From contig NZ_BLAD01000060.1 of assembly GCF_009687845.1 (NCBI RefSeq), positions 1 through 64,000 of the forward strand: a stretch of DNA of 64,000 nt. The letters run 5' to 3'. The notes beneath the pieces are model-generated. The model was not told where the DNA came from and did not search any database. It was given only the letters and a program-made list of their open reading frames with translations. This document shows, one piece after another, positions 1 to 8,796 of the stretch; the stretch's first letter is position 1; every line of letters starts with the position of its first letter. The DNA is from Acrocarpospora corrugata. GTDB lineage: Bacteria > Actinomycetota > Actinomycetes > Streptosporangiales > Streptosporangiaceae. The translations under genes were made by a program, and so were the position numbers.

Positions 1-108
1 CCCCTGTGAATGGACACCTACCGGCCGGTCGACGGTCGCCTCACGGCTGTAGGCCCGGGTCTCGGGATTACCTGGAATGAGGAAGCGATCACCCGGTATG
101 CGGCATGA
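1..108 (+). pseudogene. 3' tail of a probable enolase-superfamily (mandelate racemase-like) gene
   Basis: A short reading frame from the ATG at 10 to the TGA at 106-108 encodes about 32 residues. It contains a VGPGLGITWNEEAI-like segment, which resembles the extreme C-terminus of enolase-superfamily dehydratases/racemases (pattern GPGLG-x-x-x-(D/N)-E-x-A). An in-frame TGA at 7-9 lies just upstream. Either the parent gene is broken here or the resemblance is accidental. Most of the gene would lie outside the window, so no catalytic residue can be checked. Confidence 0.3.
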
Positions 109-548
109 ACGCTCACGTCGCGGTGTCCGGCTTATGGCATCAATGGCACGGCCGGATGCCCCCATCTTTCTGCTGATGTGAAGGCTTTAATTTCTTTCGA
201 CCATTCCAGGATTGTCATGGAAAAGCCTGCTACATAGCGTTTTATGGTCAGAAGCTCGTCCGTCGTTTCCGGAGTCGAGCGCGAGGCGAGATCACGGTGG
301 TGTTGTCCGCCGCCCCTTGGCGCGGGCCCACCTATCGCCGGAGCGATCGACCCCGACGGGACGACCCGGTCCGCCGTGGGTCAGCCCAGTAGCGCCTTTC
401 CAGCTTCGGGGGCCCGGCATCACCAATGCTTCGCTTCGGGACCGCAAGCTCGCCGCCCGGCCGGAGAGAGAACCCGTACCCGCCGGGCTCTTTTCAGGTG
501 CGTGAGGGCTTGGGCCGTACCAGATGTCGTGGCGGAGGTGGAGATGTG
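109..548. other. intergenic region, no gene recognised
   Basis: About 440 bases without a convincing gene. Short open frames on both strands have no recognisable protein family and are rich in Arg/Pro/Ser, as expected of out-of-frame reading in GC-rich DNA. The stretch near 185-250 is more AT-rich and could hold the promoter of the downstream reductase gene. I could not identify a specific box. Confidence 0.4.
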
Positions 549-1583
549 ATGAGGACTCTGGTCGTGGGTGCGGGGGCGACCGGTGGCTACTTCGGGGGCA
601 GGCTTGTTCAGGCGGGTCGTGATGTGACGTTCCTGGTCCGGTCTGGACGGGCCCGCGTGCTGCGCGAGCGCGGACTGCGGATCGTGGGTTTGGGGGAGAC
701 GACGACGCTCAACCCGCGAACGATCCTGACCGGTGAGATCACCTCGCCCTTCGATCTGATCCTGCTCTCGGTGAAGGCGACCGGGCTTCGAGGGGCGATG
801 GAGGCTCTGGCGCCTGCCGTCGGCCCGCGCACGCTGATCTTGCCCGTCCTGAACGGCCTGCGGCACATCGACGACCTGGCAGAACGGTTCGGTGAGCGCG
901 CGGTGCTGGGCGGGGTGGCGAAACTTTCCACCACCGTCGACGCCGACGGCTACTTCGTGCGCCTCGCCGACCTGCAGGGGCTGACCTATGGCGCACGCAC
1001 CGCGCCCACCCCGGAACTGGCCGAGGCGCACCGCGCGCTCAGCGGCGCGGGGTTCGACTCCAGGCTGTCGGACGACATTCTCGGAGAGATGTGGGTCAAG
1101 TGGGTGTTCATCGCAGCGACCGGCGCGGTGACCTGTCTGATGCGCGGAACGGTGGGTGAGGTCGCGTCCGTCCCCGGCGGCGTCGAGTTCGCTGAAGCGG
1201 TGGTTGCCGAGTGCGCGGCCATCGCTGACGCGGCTGGCCACGCCGTACCGAAGGAGGAGTTCGAGAACACGCGCGACACGGTCACCGCGCCAGGCTCCGC
1301 CTTCTCCTCCTCCCTGTATCGCGACCTGGTCAGCGGCCAGGCCGTCGAGGCGGAGCACATCTTCGGTGATCTCGTTCTGCGGGCGCGGCGGCTCGGGGTC
1401 GAGGTCCCGCTGATGGACCTGGTCACGCTGCATCTGCGTGTGTACCAGGGCCGCCCGGAAACAAGCAGGCGGCCGACGGCTCCCTCTCATGACCGACGGC
1501 CCACCGATCACCAGAGCCATCGTGTGCGGGAGGGTTCCGGGACACGGGTGCGTCGCGGTCCCGCAGGAGGGAACTTGGCATGA
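549..1583 (+). CDS. ketopantoate reductase family protein (ApbA/PanE-like)
   Basis: Predicted NADP-dependent 2-ketoacid reductase, 344 residues. It opens with a Rossmann nucleotide-binding loop, [15 protein letters not shown] (residues 4-18). It keeps the family's central LLSVKA and PVLNGL segments, and the C-terminal helical domain carries an EMWVKWVF stretch like the K-x-x-x-N region of PanE. The family reduces ketopantoate to pantoate, but many actinobacterial paralogues act on unknown 2-ketoacids. Start chosen at ATG 549, exactly where the glycine-rich strand begins. The last 45 or so residues, after LHLRVYQ, are Arg/Pro-rich and unlike the family, so the ancestral stop may have been lost. 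The TGA overlaps the next gene's ATG (ATGA, 1580-1583), which implies co-translation with the alpha-hydroxy-acid oxidase. Confidence 0.8.
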   Translation: MRTLVVGAGATGGYFGGRLVQAGRDVTFLVRSGRARVLRERGLRIVGLGETTTLNPRTILTGEITSPFDLILLSVKATGLRGAMEALAPAVGPRTLILPVLNGLRHIDDLAERFGERAVLGGVAKLSTTVDADGYFVRLADLQGLTYGARTAPTPELAEAHRALSGAGFDSRLSDDILGEMWVKWVFIAATGAVTCLMRGTVGEVASVPGGVEFAEAVVAECAAIADAAGHAVPKEEFENTRDTVTAPGSAFSSSLYRDLVSGQAVEAEHIFGDLVLRARRLGVEVPLMDLVTLHLRVYQGRPETSRRPTAPSHDRRPTDHQSHRVREGSGTRVRRGPAGGNLA

Positions 1584-2745
1584 GCTCGCAGTTCGGCGAC
1601 TACCAGAACGAGATCTACGGCAACGGTCTGCGCGGCGTGGTGCCGGGGCTGCCGATGACCTTCGCCGAGCTTGAGGCCAGGGCTGAGGCCACGCTGCCGC
1701 CCTCGGTGTGGTCATATGTCGCGGGGGGCGCCGGCGACGAGCACACCCAGCTGCCAATGTCGCCGCCTTCCAGCGCTGGGGTCTCATCCCCCGGATGCCC
1801 GTGGGAGCCGTACGGCGTGAGCTGTCGATGGAGCTGTTCGGCATGAAACTGCCGGCCCCTCTGTTCATGTCCCCGGTCGGGGTGATCGGCCTGTGCGCCC
1901 AGGACGGGCACGGGGACCTGGCCACGGCACGGGCGGCGGCCCGCACCGGGATTCCGATGATCGCTTCGACGTTCTCCGTCGATCCGATGGAAGCCGTGGC
2001 CGGGGAGTTCGGTGACACGCCTGGCTTGTTCCAGCTCTACACCCCCGCCGATCGGAAACTGGCCGAAAGCCTGATTCACCGCGCCGAGATCGCCGGATTC
2101 AAGGGCATCGTCGTCACCCTCGACACCTGGGTCACCGGCTGGCGGCCCCGCGACCTGAGCACCGGCAACTTCCCCCAGCTACGTGGGTACTGCCTGGCCA
2201 ACTACACCTCCGATCCGGTTTTCCGCGGCCAGCTCACCCGTACTCCCGAAGAGGATCTGCCGGCGGCCGCCGCGTACTGGGCCCGGATCTTCGGTAACGC
2301 CCTCACCTGGGACGACCTGCGCTGGCTACGCTCGATCACCGAGCTGCCCCTCCTGCTGAAGGGCATCTGCCACCCCGACGACGTCCGTCAGGCCAAGGAT
2401 GCCGGCGTCGACGGCATCTACTGCTCCAACCATGGCGGCCGGCAGGCCAACGGCGGTCTGGCCGCCCTCGACGCACTGCCCGCCGTGGTCGACGCCGCGG
2501 ACGGCCTGCCCGTCCTGTTCGACTCCGGCATCCGCTCCGGAGCCGACGTGATCAAAGCTCTCGCGCTCGGCGCCACCGCCGTCGGCATCGGCCGCCCCTA
2601 CGCCTACGGGCTCGCCGTGGGCGGTATCGACGGCATCGTCCACGTCCTGCGCGCCATTCTCGCCGAAGCCGACCTGATCATGGCCGTGGACGGCTACCCC
2701 ACACTCGCCGACCTGACGCCTCAAGCCCTCCGCTATTGCACTTGA
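1580..2745 (+). pseudogene. FMN-dependent alpha-hydroxy acid oxidase (lactate 2-monooxygenase-like), frameshifted
   Basis: One gene in two frames. The first (from ATG 1580, RBS GGAGG at 1566-1570) encodes the family N-terminus up to [12 protein letters not shown]. The second resumes at about 1753 with [15 protein letters not shown] and runs to the TGA at 2743-2745. Joining needs one extra base near 1751-1752, so a single-base deletion is implied. The intact product would be about 388 residues, normal for the FMN (S)-2-hydroxy-acid dehydrogenase/oxidase family. The catalytic SNHGGRQ motif (about 2425-2448) and the DSGIRSG phosphate-binding segment are present. The enzyme would oxidise an alpha-hydroxy acid with O2, giving a ketoacid or decarboxylated product. 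Its coupled neighbour is a 2-ketoacid reductase-like protein, so the pair may handle the same metabolite. It is a sequencing error if the indel is not real, otherwise a fresh pseudogene. Confidence 0.8.
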
Positions 2746-2810
2746 CGGACATTCGCGATCAGGGGTTCGTCCCCGGAGCATGGGGAAGAAGAGACGCACT
2801 CGCCGCTCGT

Positions 2811-4109
2811 TCAGGGTTGGATTCGGTGTTGGTCGAGGTGGGCCAGGATCGTGTGGTTCGCCGCCCAGCCGTCCGGGAATTTGATCGGGACGTTGAGTTG
2901 CATGCGCGGGCTGGACGGATGGTGGTCCAAAAGGTCGGCGATGCCCGCGCGGGCGACCACGATGCAGGCGTGGCGGTGGCGGGAGGTGAGGACGCAGAGG
3001 CGGCCGGATTCGAGGTGGAAGGCGGTGGCGTCGCGGCGGCCGGAGAGGGGGTGCCAGACGAGGGTGATGTCGTATTCGCGGCCTTGGAGGCGGTTGGCGG
3101 TGTCGATGGTGACGCCGGGTGGGGGGTTGGCGGCGCGGACGGCGGCGACCTGGTCGTTGTGGGCGCAGCCGATGGCGATGCGGTCGGGGGTGATGGGGTG
3201 GGAGCCGTGTTCGTCGTGGGCGATGGCGCCGCGGTCGAGGATTCGGCGGGCCAGGGCGGCGCAGGCGTGGGCCACGTCGGGGTCGGTCCGTACGGTGTGG
3301 CGGTCGGGGAGTTCGTGGAGTGCCCAGCCGGACGCGGTGGCTTCCTCGATGGTGGGGTCCCACGGGCCGGGGAGGCCGCGGACGGGGAGTTCGAGGCGGC
3401 GTTCGCCGGGGGCGGTGCCGGGGGAGAAGCCGGCGGCGGGGTAGAAGGCGCGGGAGACGACGGGTGCCGCGGAGGCGGGGAGGCGCCACGAGACGGGGAG
3501 CTGGTGGACTTTGAGGTTGTTGGTCCGCTGGGTGACCGCGACGGCGCTCTGCAGGGGGTCCCAGGCCATGCCGGTCCAGCGGTCGCTCTCGATCACTGAG
3601 AACGGGTCGAGTTGCCCGGGGTCGCCGACGAACAGGGCGTGCCCGTCGGCGAAGAGGGAGGCGACGGCGAGGAGCTTGTCCGACCGCATCTGGTACGCCT
3701 CATCCACGATCGCCCAAGGCCAGCTACGCCCGGAAATGTACGCCCATTTGTCGGCGGTGGCGACGACGACCTGACAATTCTCGACATTCTCGATCTTGTT
3801 GTGGAGCGTGACTCCGGGGTGGCGGGTGACGCGGTCCGGTGGTTCGAAGCCTTCGGCGTGGAGCCGCCCGATGTCGATGCCGGGGGCGTTGCTCGCGAGC
3901 TTGTCCACCAGGTCGTCGACCTGCTCGTTGGTCTGCGCCACGATCATCAGCCGTTCGTCGGCTTTGACGAGTTCGATGCTGGTCGACACGACCAGGGTGG
4001 TCTTGCCCGCCCCGGGCGGGGAGTCGACGACCAGTCCGCGATGCGCGCCGCTCGTGTAGTCCGAGAGGATTTCCGCCGTGGTGGCTCTGGATTGGTCCTG
4101 CGGCGTCAT
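2811..4109 (-). CDS. SF1 (Upf1/Dna2-type) DNA/RNA helicase, last gene of a four-gene operon
   Basis: ATPase of 432 residues. Superfamily 1 helicase motifs are visible: Walker A PPGAGKTT (31-38), Ia region AQTNEQVDDLV (58-68), Walker B IVDEAYQM (134-141), motif III VGDPGQLDP (161-169), motif V NRLQGREYD and motif VI TSRHRHACIVV near the C-terminus. The motif set is most like Upf1/Dna2-type SF1B helicases. It is compact, with no obvious accessory nuclease domain of its own. Start chosen at ATG 4109 because it overlaps the preceding gene's TGA (ATGA, 4106-4109); a longer reading to 4175 would overlap deeply. It is the last gene of the operon that begins at 7394. Role is inferred to be nucleic-acid unwinding together with the Fe-S nuclease-fold protein two genes upstream. 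A defence or repair function is likely but not shown. Confidence 0.85.
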   Translation of the reverse strand: MTPQDQSRATTAEILSDYTSGAHRGLVVDSPPGAGKTTLVVSTSIELVKADERLMIVAQTNEQVDDLVDKLASNAPGIDIGRLHAEGFEPPDRVTRHPGVTLHNKIENVENCQVVVATADKWAYISGRSWPWAIVDEAYQMRSDKLLAVASLFADGHALFVGDPGQLDPFSVIESDRWTGMAWDPLQSAVAVTQRTNNLKVHQLPVSWRLPASAAPVVSRAFYPAAGFSPGTAPGERRLELPVRGLPGPWDPTIEEATASGWALHELPDRHTVRTDPDVAHACAALARRILDRGAIAHDEHGSHPITPDRIAIGCAHNDQVAAVRAANPPPGVTIDTANRLQGREYDITLVWHPLSGRRDATAFHLESGRLCVLTSRHRHACIVVARAGIADLLDHHPSSPRMQLNVPIKFPDGWAANHTILAHLDQHRIQP

Positions 4110-5539
4110 GACCAGGCCTCCTGCGCGTCCTCGTCCGTCGGTACGTACTCGGGGGGCGGGCCGCCGTGGGTCCACGGGGTTTCCGTCACGTCGGGGAGGG
4201 CCGGGCGGCGGCCCCCGGCGGGATCGAGTTCGGTGTAACAGACGACCTCTCCCGGCGAGGGCAGCGTCGCGTCCTTGGTCATGCCGCTGTTGATCTGAAG
4301 CGTCACGATATCGGCGTCTACGGACACCAGGACGGTGCCCTGCTTCGGCCGGGCGGGGGATAGCAGCTTCTTGCCGGGCGCGAACCTGACCGGATCGCTG
4401 GTCCCGATGGTCACCAGCGGGCGGGCCACCAGCCGTTTCTTGCCAGGCGGGATGATCTTACGGTCGGCGTCGACGGTGATCACCCGGCCGGTGAAGGCGG
4501 CGCCCTCGGCGCGGTGCTCGGCCATCACCAGCGGATCGTCGAACGCCTTGCTCGCCTCGTAGCTCTGCTGGGCGCCCTCCAGCCCGGCCAGCCGCCGCGC
4601 CGCCGCGACCGCGCTGTCCCACCGCCCCGGCGGCAGCCCGCCTTCGGCGATCCACGTGTTCTGCCTGGCCAGCGCCGTACGATCCCGCTCCCACCGTCCT
4701 TCGGCACTGTCCGCGTCCGGTACGGCACGCAGCAGATCGACCGCACGCCACATCAGCTCCCAGGTGGGTTCGAGCTGCCCGCGCAGGGCCTCGTGGAGCC
4801 GGGCCGGGGAAGGCGCGTCGATCAGCGGTTTCAGGACATGCCGGTCGAAGCCGGGATCGGTGTCGGGGCCCGCCGGGGGCGAGCGCAGCGGGTCTTCCGC
4901 GATGAGCGCCGCGTCCTGCCCGGTCATGCCGTCCGGCGGATCTATCCACGCCAGCTGCCCGGCGAGGTTCACGTTCTCGGGGCCGCTCAGGCCGGTCACC
5001 CAGTGTTCGGCGAGCAGGTCGGTCATGGCGAGCAGCATGGCCGAACCGGCGAACTCGCTGCGCTCGTGCAGGAAGGTCAGCCACCGGCCGAGCAGCGGCA
5101 CCTGCGGCGCGACCGCGTGCGGGCCCTCGGTCGCCCGGAAGCGCGTCGACCGCCCGATCAGCCGGATGAAGGCGAGCCCGCCCGGATTGGGAACCAGGAT
5201 CTGCGGCGCGTCCAGGCACCGCTCATACGCACTCTTGGTGTCCGAAATTTCAACCTGCGCCGCATATTTCTGGATGTACGGCACGATGATTTCGGCGAGT
5301 TCGGCCATGAAAGTGAAGCGCTGGTCGCGGCTGCGCGGGTTCGCGACCCCCAGCAGGCGGGCGTCGGCGCGGCCGGTGCCGACCATCGCCGCCAGCGGAG
5401 CGGCCGCCTCGCCGGCCAGGCGCAGCGGGATGAACACCAGCGGCTCCGCGGACAGATGGGCGTGGCGCACCGTCGCGGCCGGTTGGGCGCGGCCTTCCCG
5501 TACGGCGCGCACGGTCAGGAAGGATCGCAGCAGGCTCAC
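4106..5539 (-). CDS. unknown protein, third gene of the helicase/nuclease operon
   Basis: 477 residues, no family I can name. Start GTG 5539 overlaps the upstream TGA (GTGA), and the end overlaps the helicase start, so the gene is translationally coupled on both sides. The N-terminal two-thirds is mixed alpha/beta with many Arg and Leu. Residues from about 375 to 450 look like a small beta-barrel: alternating hydrophobic strands with Val/Ile pairs, PGKK turns, and a GTVLVSVDADIVTLQI strand pair. A barrel of this kind precedes the SF1 motor in Upf1/Dna2-type enzymes (domain 1B/stalk). Because it sits directly before the helicase gene, it could supply that module in trans. This is inference from pattern and context only. 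Confidence 0.7.
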   Translation of the reverse strand: MSLLRSFLTVRAVREGRAQPAATVRHAHLSAEPLVFIPLRLAGEAAAPLAAMVGTGRADARLLGVANPRSRDQRFTFMAELAEIIVPYIQKYAAQVEISDTKSAYERCLDAPQILVPNPGGLAFIRLIGRSTRFRATEGPHAVAPQVPLLGRWLTFLHERSEFAGSAMLLAMTDLLAEHWVTGLSGPENVNLAGQLAWIDPPDGMTGQDAALIAEDPLRSPPAGPDTDPGFDRHVLKPLIDAPSPARLHEALRGQLEPTWELMWRAVDLLRAVPDADSAEGRWERDRTALARQNTWIAEGGLPPGRWDSAVAAARRLAGLEGAQQSYEASKAFDDPLVMAEHRAEGAAFTGRVITVDADRKIIPPGKKRLVARPLVTIGTSDPVRFAPGKKLLSPARPKQGTVLVSVDADIVTLQINSGMTKDATLPSPGEVVCYTELDPAGGRRPALPDVTETPWTHGGPPPEYVPTDEDAQEAWS

Positions 5540-6645
5540 GCGACCACCTCGTCGAAGATCCTGCGCACGAACCCCAGCCGCTCCGCGATGGCCGCGTGCT
5601 CGGCGGACGGCACGCCGCTGCCCGCGATCAGATCCATCGCCACGGGCAGCGAGGCGACCCCGCCGAGATCGTCGCGGACGGTCCGCCCCAGCGCCTCCAG
5701 CGACCCGCACGCGCGCGCCTCGTCCCGGCAGAAATACGCCATTTCACACGCCGACAGGCACTCAGGGGCGTACCTGGCCGGAATGGAGGACAGTGCCGCC
5801 GAGAGCTCCGGCACCGGCCGGGTCGGCGTCTCGCCGTCCAGTTGCAGGTCGAGGCTGAGCCCCGGCGGCAATCGGTCGAGGAGCGTGTCGATCTTGGCCA
5901 GCCGCTGCAACTGCCGCTTCAACGCCTCCAGCTGGAGCCGCACATCGACCAGGCAGGCGGTCGGAAAGTTCATGAAATCCTTGGGGCAGATCAGGACGAC
6001 ATCGTGCGAAACCCGCTCAGGGTCCAGCCCGAGCTGCGCGAACAGATCCCGCATCGCGTGCACGTAGACGGCCGCTTCGCGCGCGGCGGCGGACACCTTC
6101 CCCGAGTCGGCCTGCCCATCGATGATCGCGAACGATTTGATCGCCACGACGTGGAACCGCCGGTCGACCTGGAAGGCGATGACGTCCGGTTCCAGGTACA
6201 CGTCGTAGCCGGCGACCCCGAGCTTGAGCAGCGGATGGTCGACGAGTGTGGCCGCGTCGGCCGGATTCTCGGCCGCCGATTTCAGCACGGCCATGGTGTG
6301 CCGATACCGGACCCCGTGACCGGCGTCTGCGCCGACATCGCCGACGTCGTGATATCCCGCCTCTTCGACGGACAACCCCAGCACTTCGCGCAGCAGCCGC
6401 AGGATGTGCGCCCCGCCGTGCGCTTTGACGGTGGCCCTGAACTCCTGCGTCCGCGAGACCGCGAACGGCGACTGCCCGAATCGCGTCGGAAATCCGAGAT
6501 GCTCCACGGTCTTGGCCTTGTCGATCCCGGCGGCGTCCAGCACCGCCCGGCGGTCGCACGCGGGATTGGCGGCCAGCGCGGCGATGCGGCGCGCATCGTG
6601 ATCGACCGGCAGGCTGCGCCCGCGAATCGCGTCCAGGCGGCTCAC
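5536..6645 (-). CDS. Cas4/RecB-like Fe-S nuclease-fold protein with altered active site
   Basis: 369 residues. A PD-(D/E)XK core is suggested by LEPDVIAF (D154) followed by FHVVAIKSF, where K170 fits the motif lysine. The residue expected to be acidic is Ala168 (codon 6142-6144, GCG where GAG would give Glu). A cysteine cluster near the C-terminus, C296-x3-C300-x5-C306-x6-C313, together with a lone early cysteine C30, resembles the four-Cys 4Fe-4S arrangement of Cas4, AddB and Dna2 nucleases. Further family-like features are the GQSPFA segment and the QAD-x2-K region after the lysine. Start ATG 6645 overlaps the upstream stop; the end overlaps the next GTG. Expected role: a nuclease or DNA-end-binding partner of the helicase. 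The Glu-to-Ala change could make it catalytically dead, unless another acidic residue substitutes. Confidence 0.7.
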   Translation of the reverse strand: MSRLDAIRGRSLPVDHDARRIAALAANPACDRRAVLDAAGIDKAKTVEHLGFPTRFGQSPFAVSRTQEFRATVKAHGGAHILRLLREVLGLSVEEAGYHDVGDVGADAGHGVRYRHTMAVLKSAAENPADAATLVDHPLLKLGVAGYDVYLEPDVIAFQVDRRFHVVAIKSFAIIDGQADSGKVSAAAREAAVYVHAMRDLFAQLGLDPERVSHDVVLICPKDFMNFPTACLVDVRLQLEALKRQLQRLAKIDTLLDRLPPGLSLDLQLDGETPTRPVPELSAALSSIPARYAPECLSACEMAYFCRDEARACGSLEALGRTVRDDLGGVASLPVAMDLIAGSGVPSAEHAAIAERLGFVRRIFDEVVA

Positions 6646-7394
6646 GCGATCCTCGCCGTCTTCAGCCCGGCTCCGAACAGCCGATTGACCTCCGGCAACT
6701 GCCGCGCCGCCCGCTCAGCCGCGGCCGCACGCTGCCGCAGATCCTTCTCCTGATGTACGGCAAGCTCAGCCTGAGCCGCCACGACGACCGCGGCCGGATC
6801 GGCAGGCCCGAAATCGTCCATCGCGCCCGGGATGTTCTGCGCCAGCTGGGTCAGGAGCCGGAATGCCACGACGGGATTCTCCCCCACAGAAGCGAGCCCC
6901 CGCACCCGTTCCGCGATCCTGACGGCCGTGGTCAGAAAGTCGGTACGCAGGCTGAGCGGCCCGACGACGCGCACCGGCGCCGCCCAGGTGCTGATCGCCA
7001 GCAGCCCCCGCGCCGGAGACAGCCGCTCGGCGGTCAGCGCCGCGCACAGATAGTACGGCCGGGCATTGGGGGCGGACCGGAACGACTTCTCCTCATCCCT
7101 GCGCAGACTGGAAAGCTGCGTGTTCACCAGCATCCCGCCGAAGAACGCCTCATCCACGGAGACAATGATCTTCGTCGCCGACGGCACTCCGAGGAACGTC
7201 AGCACTTGGTGCACGTTCTCCCGGACCGGCGGCCGAGGCAGCGGCGGCGGATCAAGCGTCTCCTCCCAGGCCCGCTCGGCCTGCCGGAGCTCCGCCCGCA
7301 ACGACCTCACCCGCACCGGATCGTTCACCGCCGAGGCCGCACGAATCTCCCGCCGCAGAGCCAACATGCGCTCCTCCAGCCCATCCATGTCCAC
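6642..7394 (-). CDS. unknown protein with N-terminal coiled coil, first gene of the operon
   Basis: About 250 residues. The start is ambiguous: GTG 7394 has an AAGG element 9 bases upstream and is my choice, ATG 7388 is almost as good, and a TTG at 7412 is possible. Residues 5-50 form a charged heptad-like helix (LEERMLALRREI, LRAELRQAERAW). The middle is alpha/beta with VSVDEAFFGGML and LLAISTWAAPVRV segments. The C-terminal 50 residues are again helical and Arg/Ala-rich. No catalytic motif is visible. The stop overlaps the nuclease-like gene's ATG (6642-6645). As the promoter-proximal member it may be an adaptor or sensor for the helicase/nuclease assembly; that is conjecture. Confidence 0.65.
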   Translation of the reverse strand: MDMDGLEERMLALRREIRAASAVNDPVRVRSLRAELRQAERAWEETLDPPPLPRPPVRENVHQVLTFLGVPSATKIIVSVDEAFFGGMLVNTQLSSLRRDEEKSFRSAPNARPYYLCAALTAERLSPARGLLAISTWAAPVRVVGPLSLRTDFLTTAVRIAERVRGLASVGENPVVAFRLLTQLAQNIPGAMDDFGPADPAAVVVAAQAELAVHQEKDLRQRAAAAERAARQLPEVNRLFGAGLKTARIA

Positions 7395-7679
7395 GTTGCC
7401 GTACCTTACCAATCAACCCACGATATTCCACACATTCCCACTAATTCCCACGGACGCGACCTTTGACCAACCCGGCCACGAAGACTCTCCGCACTACCCA
7501 GAGCCCGGCCCGCGCCGAACGGCCCCAGCCACAAGCCCTGCACAGCTTGACCTGGCCGCAGCCATCCAGAGCGCAAGCCAGTCTGCCAATCACCTCCGAC
7601 ATTTCCGGGGGACCGGAAACTGCGTCCCGGCTGAATCGCGGAGCGCTTGGGCGGCGGATGCCGGAGCTTTTCAGCGCTG

Positions 7680-7949
7680 CGATCGCCCATCCGGGCGTTC
7701 CCGCTGGCCTACCGGCTCCTCGTCCCCCTGATCCGGCTGCTCGGGCCGGTGCTCCTGGCCGATCTGGCGAAGCCCGCGCGATCCAGCCTGCACCTTGCCT
7801 CAAGCACCGAGGTGGAGGGCGTCAGCGGGACGTACTTCAACACCGAAGGCAAGCCGGCACCCTGGCCGGCCTCCGTCCGCGACCAGCGCAACCGCAAGGA
7901 GATCTGGGCCCTGTGCGAGAAACTGAGCGGAGTGGACGCGTCATGGTGA
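7680..7949 (+). pseudogene. C-terminal remnant of a short-chain dehydrogenase
   Basis: The frame ending with the TGA at 7947-7949 encodes about 90 residues that match the tail of classical/extended SDR proteins: a PLIRLLGP helix, then SSLHLASSTEVEGVSGTYF, then a final helix EIWALCEKLSGV. The pattern is LASSPEVEGVSGKYF-like. The Rossmann glycine motif and the catalytic Tyr-x3-Lys are absent, and I could not find them in any frame upstream to 7440. The gene is therefore a 3' fragment. It is one of three oxidoreductase tails stranded in this window. Confidence 0.6.
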
Positions 7950-8000
7950 GTTTTGATGCCCGGCGTTGCAGGAGAGGCGCGGGCCTTTCTGTTGGTGGTG

Positions 8001-8669
8001 TCAAGTGGCTGGTTCGTCGCCCTCGATCAGGAAGCCCAGGTGGGGCTGGGGGAGGAGTGGGGCGGTGCCTAACAGCCAGTCGGCGAGGCGGTCTCGTTCG
8101 ATGAGGAGTAAGGGCTGTCTGGCGGTGAGGGCTTCCTCGCGGGCTTGGCGGGTGAGGCGGCCGGAGGTGACCAGGACGCCGGTGTGGCCGGCGAAGGTGT
8201 TGGCGAGGGCGCCGAGGAAGTTGCGGACCTCGGGTGCGCCGACCGTTTTGCTGTATCGCTTGCACTGGACGGCGTAGCGCTGGCCTTTCGGGGTGGTCGC
8301 GGTGATGTCGACGCCTCGGTCGCCGCTGCGGCCGGTTTCCCTTACCTGGCGGAAGCCGTCGGCGGTCATTCGTTCGGCGATGAGATGCTCGAACTCGGGG
8401 CCGGACATCCGGTCGACCTTCGCCAGTTCGACGTTGGCCGCGAGGAACTGGGCCCGTCGTCTTTCGATCACGCGGAAACGCAGGAAGAGGCCGCCGACCA
8501 GGGCCAGCGCCGCCGCACAGACGATCGCCGCCGCCCAGCCCGGGTGCTCGTTGACGAAGCGTGCCACCACCACGATCGCCGCGACGGCGATCAGGACTCC
8601 CAGGACCCACAGTCCGCCGTCGCCGCTCGACCGTCTCCGTTTCTTGCCTCGCCCGGAGCCCCTCGCCAT
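8001..8669 (-). CDS. membrane-anchored Mrr-type restriction endonuclease
   Basis: 222 residues, start ATG 8669 with a strong AGGAGGAA ribosome site just upstream. Two membrane segments follow a basic N-terminus (about 20-38 and 46-66). Then comes an Mrr_cat domain: MSGPEFEHLIAERM helix (88-101), GDRGVDI with D121, and the strand YAVQCKRYS with Gln136-x-Lys138, the D...QxK version of the PD-(D/E)XK site typical of Mrr nucleases. Mrr-family enzymes cut modified or foreign DNA. The membrane-tethered form suggests action at the cell envelope, for instance on incoming DNA. It is divergently arranged with a methyltransferase gene (8797), but that protein looks like a small-molecule methyltransferase rather than a DNA modification partner. 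Confidence 0.85.
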   Translation of the reverse strand: MARGSGRGKKRRRSSGDGGLWVLGVLIAVAAIVVVARFVNEHPGWAAAIVCAAALALVGGLFLRFRVIERRRAQFLAANVELAKVDRMSGPEFEHLIAERMTADGFRQVRETGRSGDRGVDITATTPKGQRYAVQCKRYSKTVGAPEVRNFLGALANTFAGHTGVLVTSGRLTRQAREEALTARQPLLLIERDRLADWLLGTAPLLPQPHLGFLIEGDEPAT

Positions 8670-8796
8670 TGGTTCCTCCTGATTCGACGCTGTCGATTCG
8701 AGTGTGCGTCGCGGGACCGACAGAATCGGTGCTTCGATCAGCCCACCAGCAGAGATTGTTGGCGCTCCCTTTGCCGGACCTGAGAAGATTGATCGT

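Noticed and set aside
920-928. GAAACTTTC site inside the reductase gene
   Set aside because: Located in the middle of a coding sequence with no promoter role; taken as chance.
420-2018. Long minus-strand open frame opposite the reductase and oxidase genes
   Set aside because: It is Arg/Pro-rich with no family resemblance and lies opposite two well-supported genes; a GC-skew shadow.
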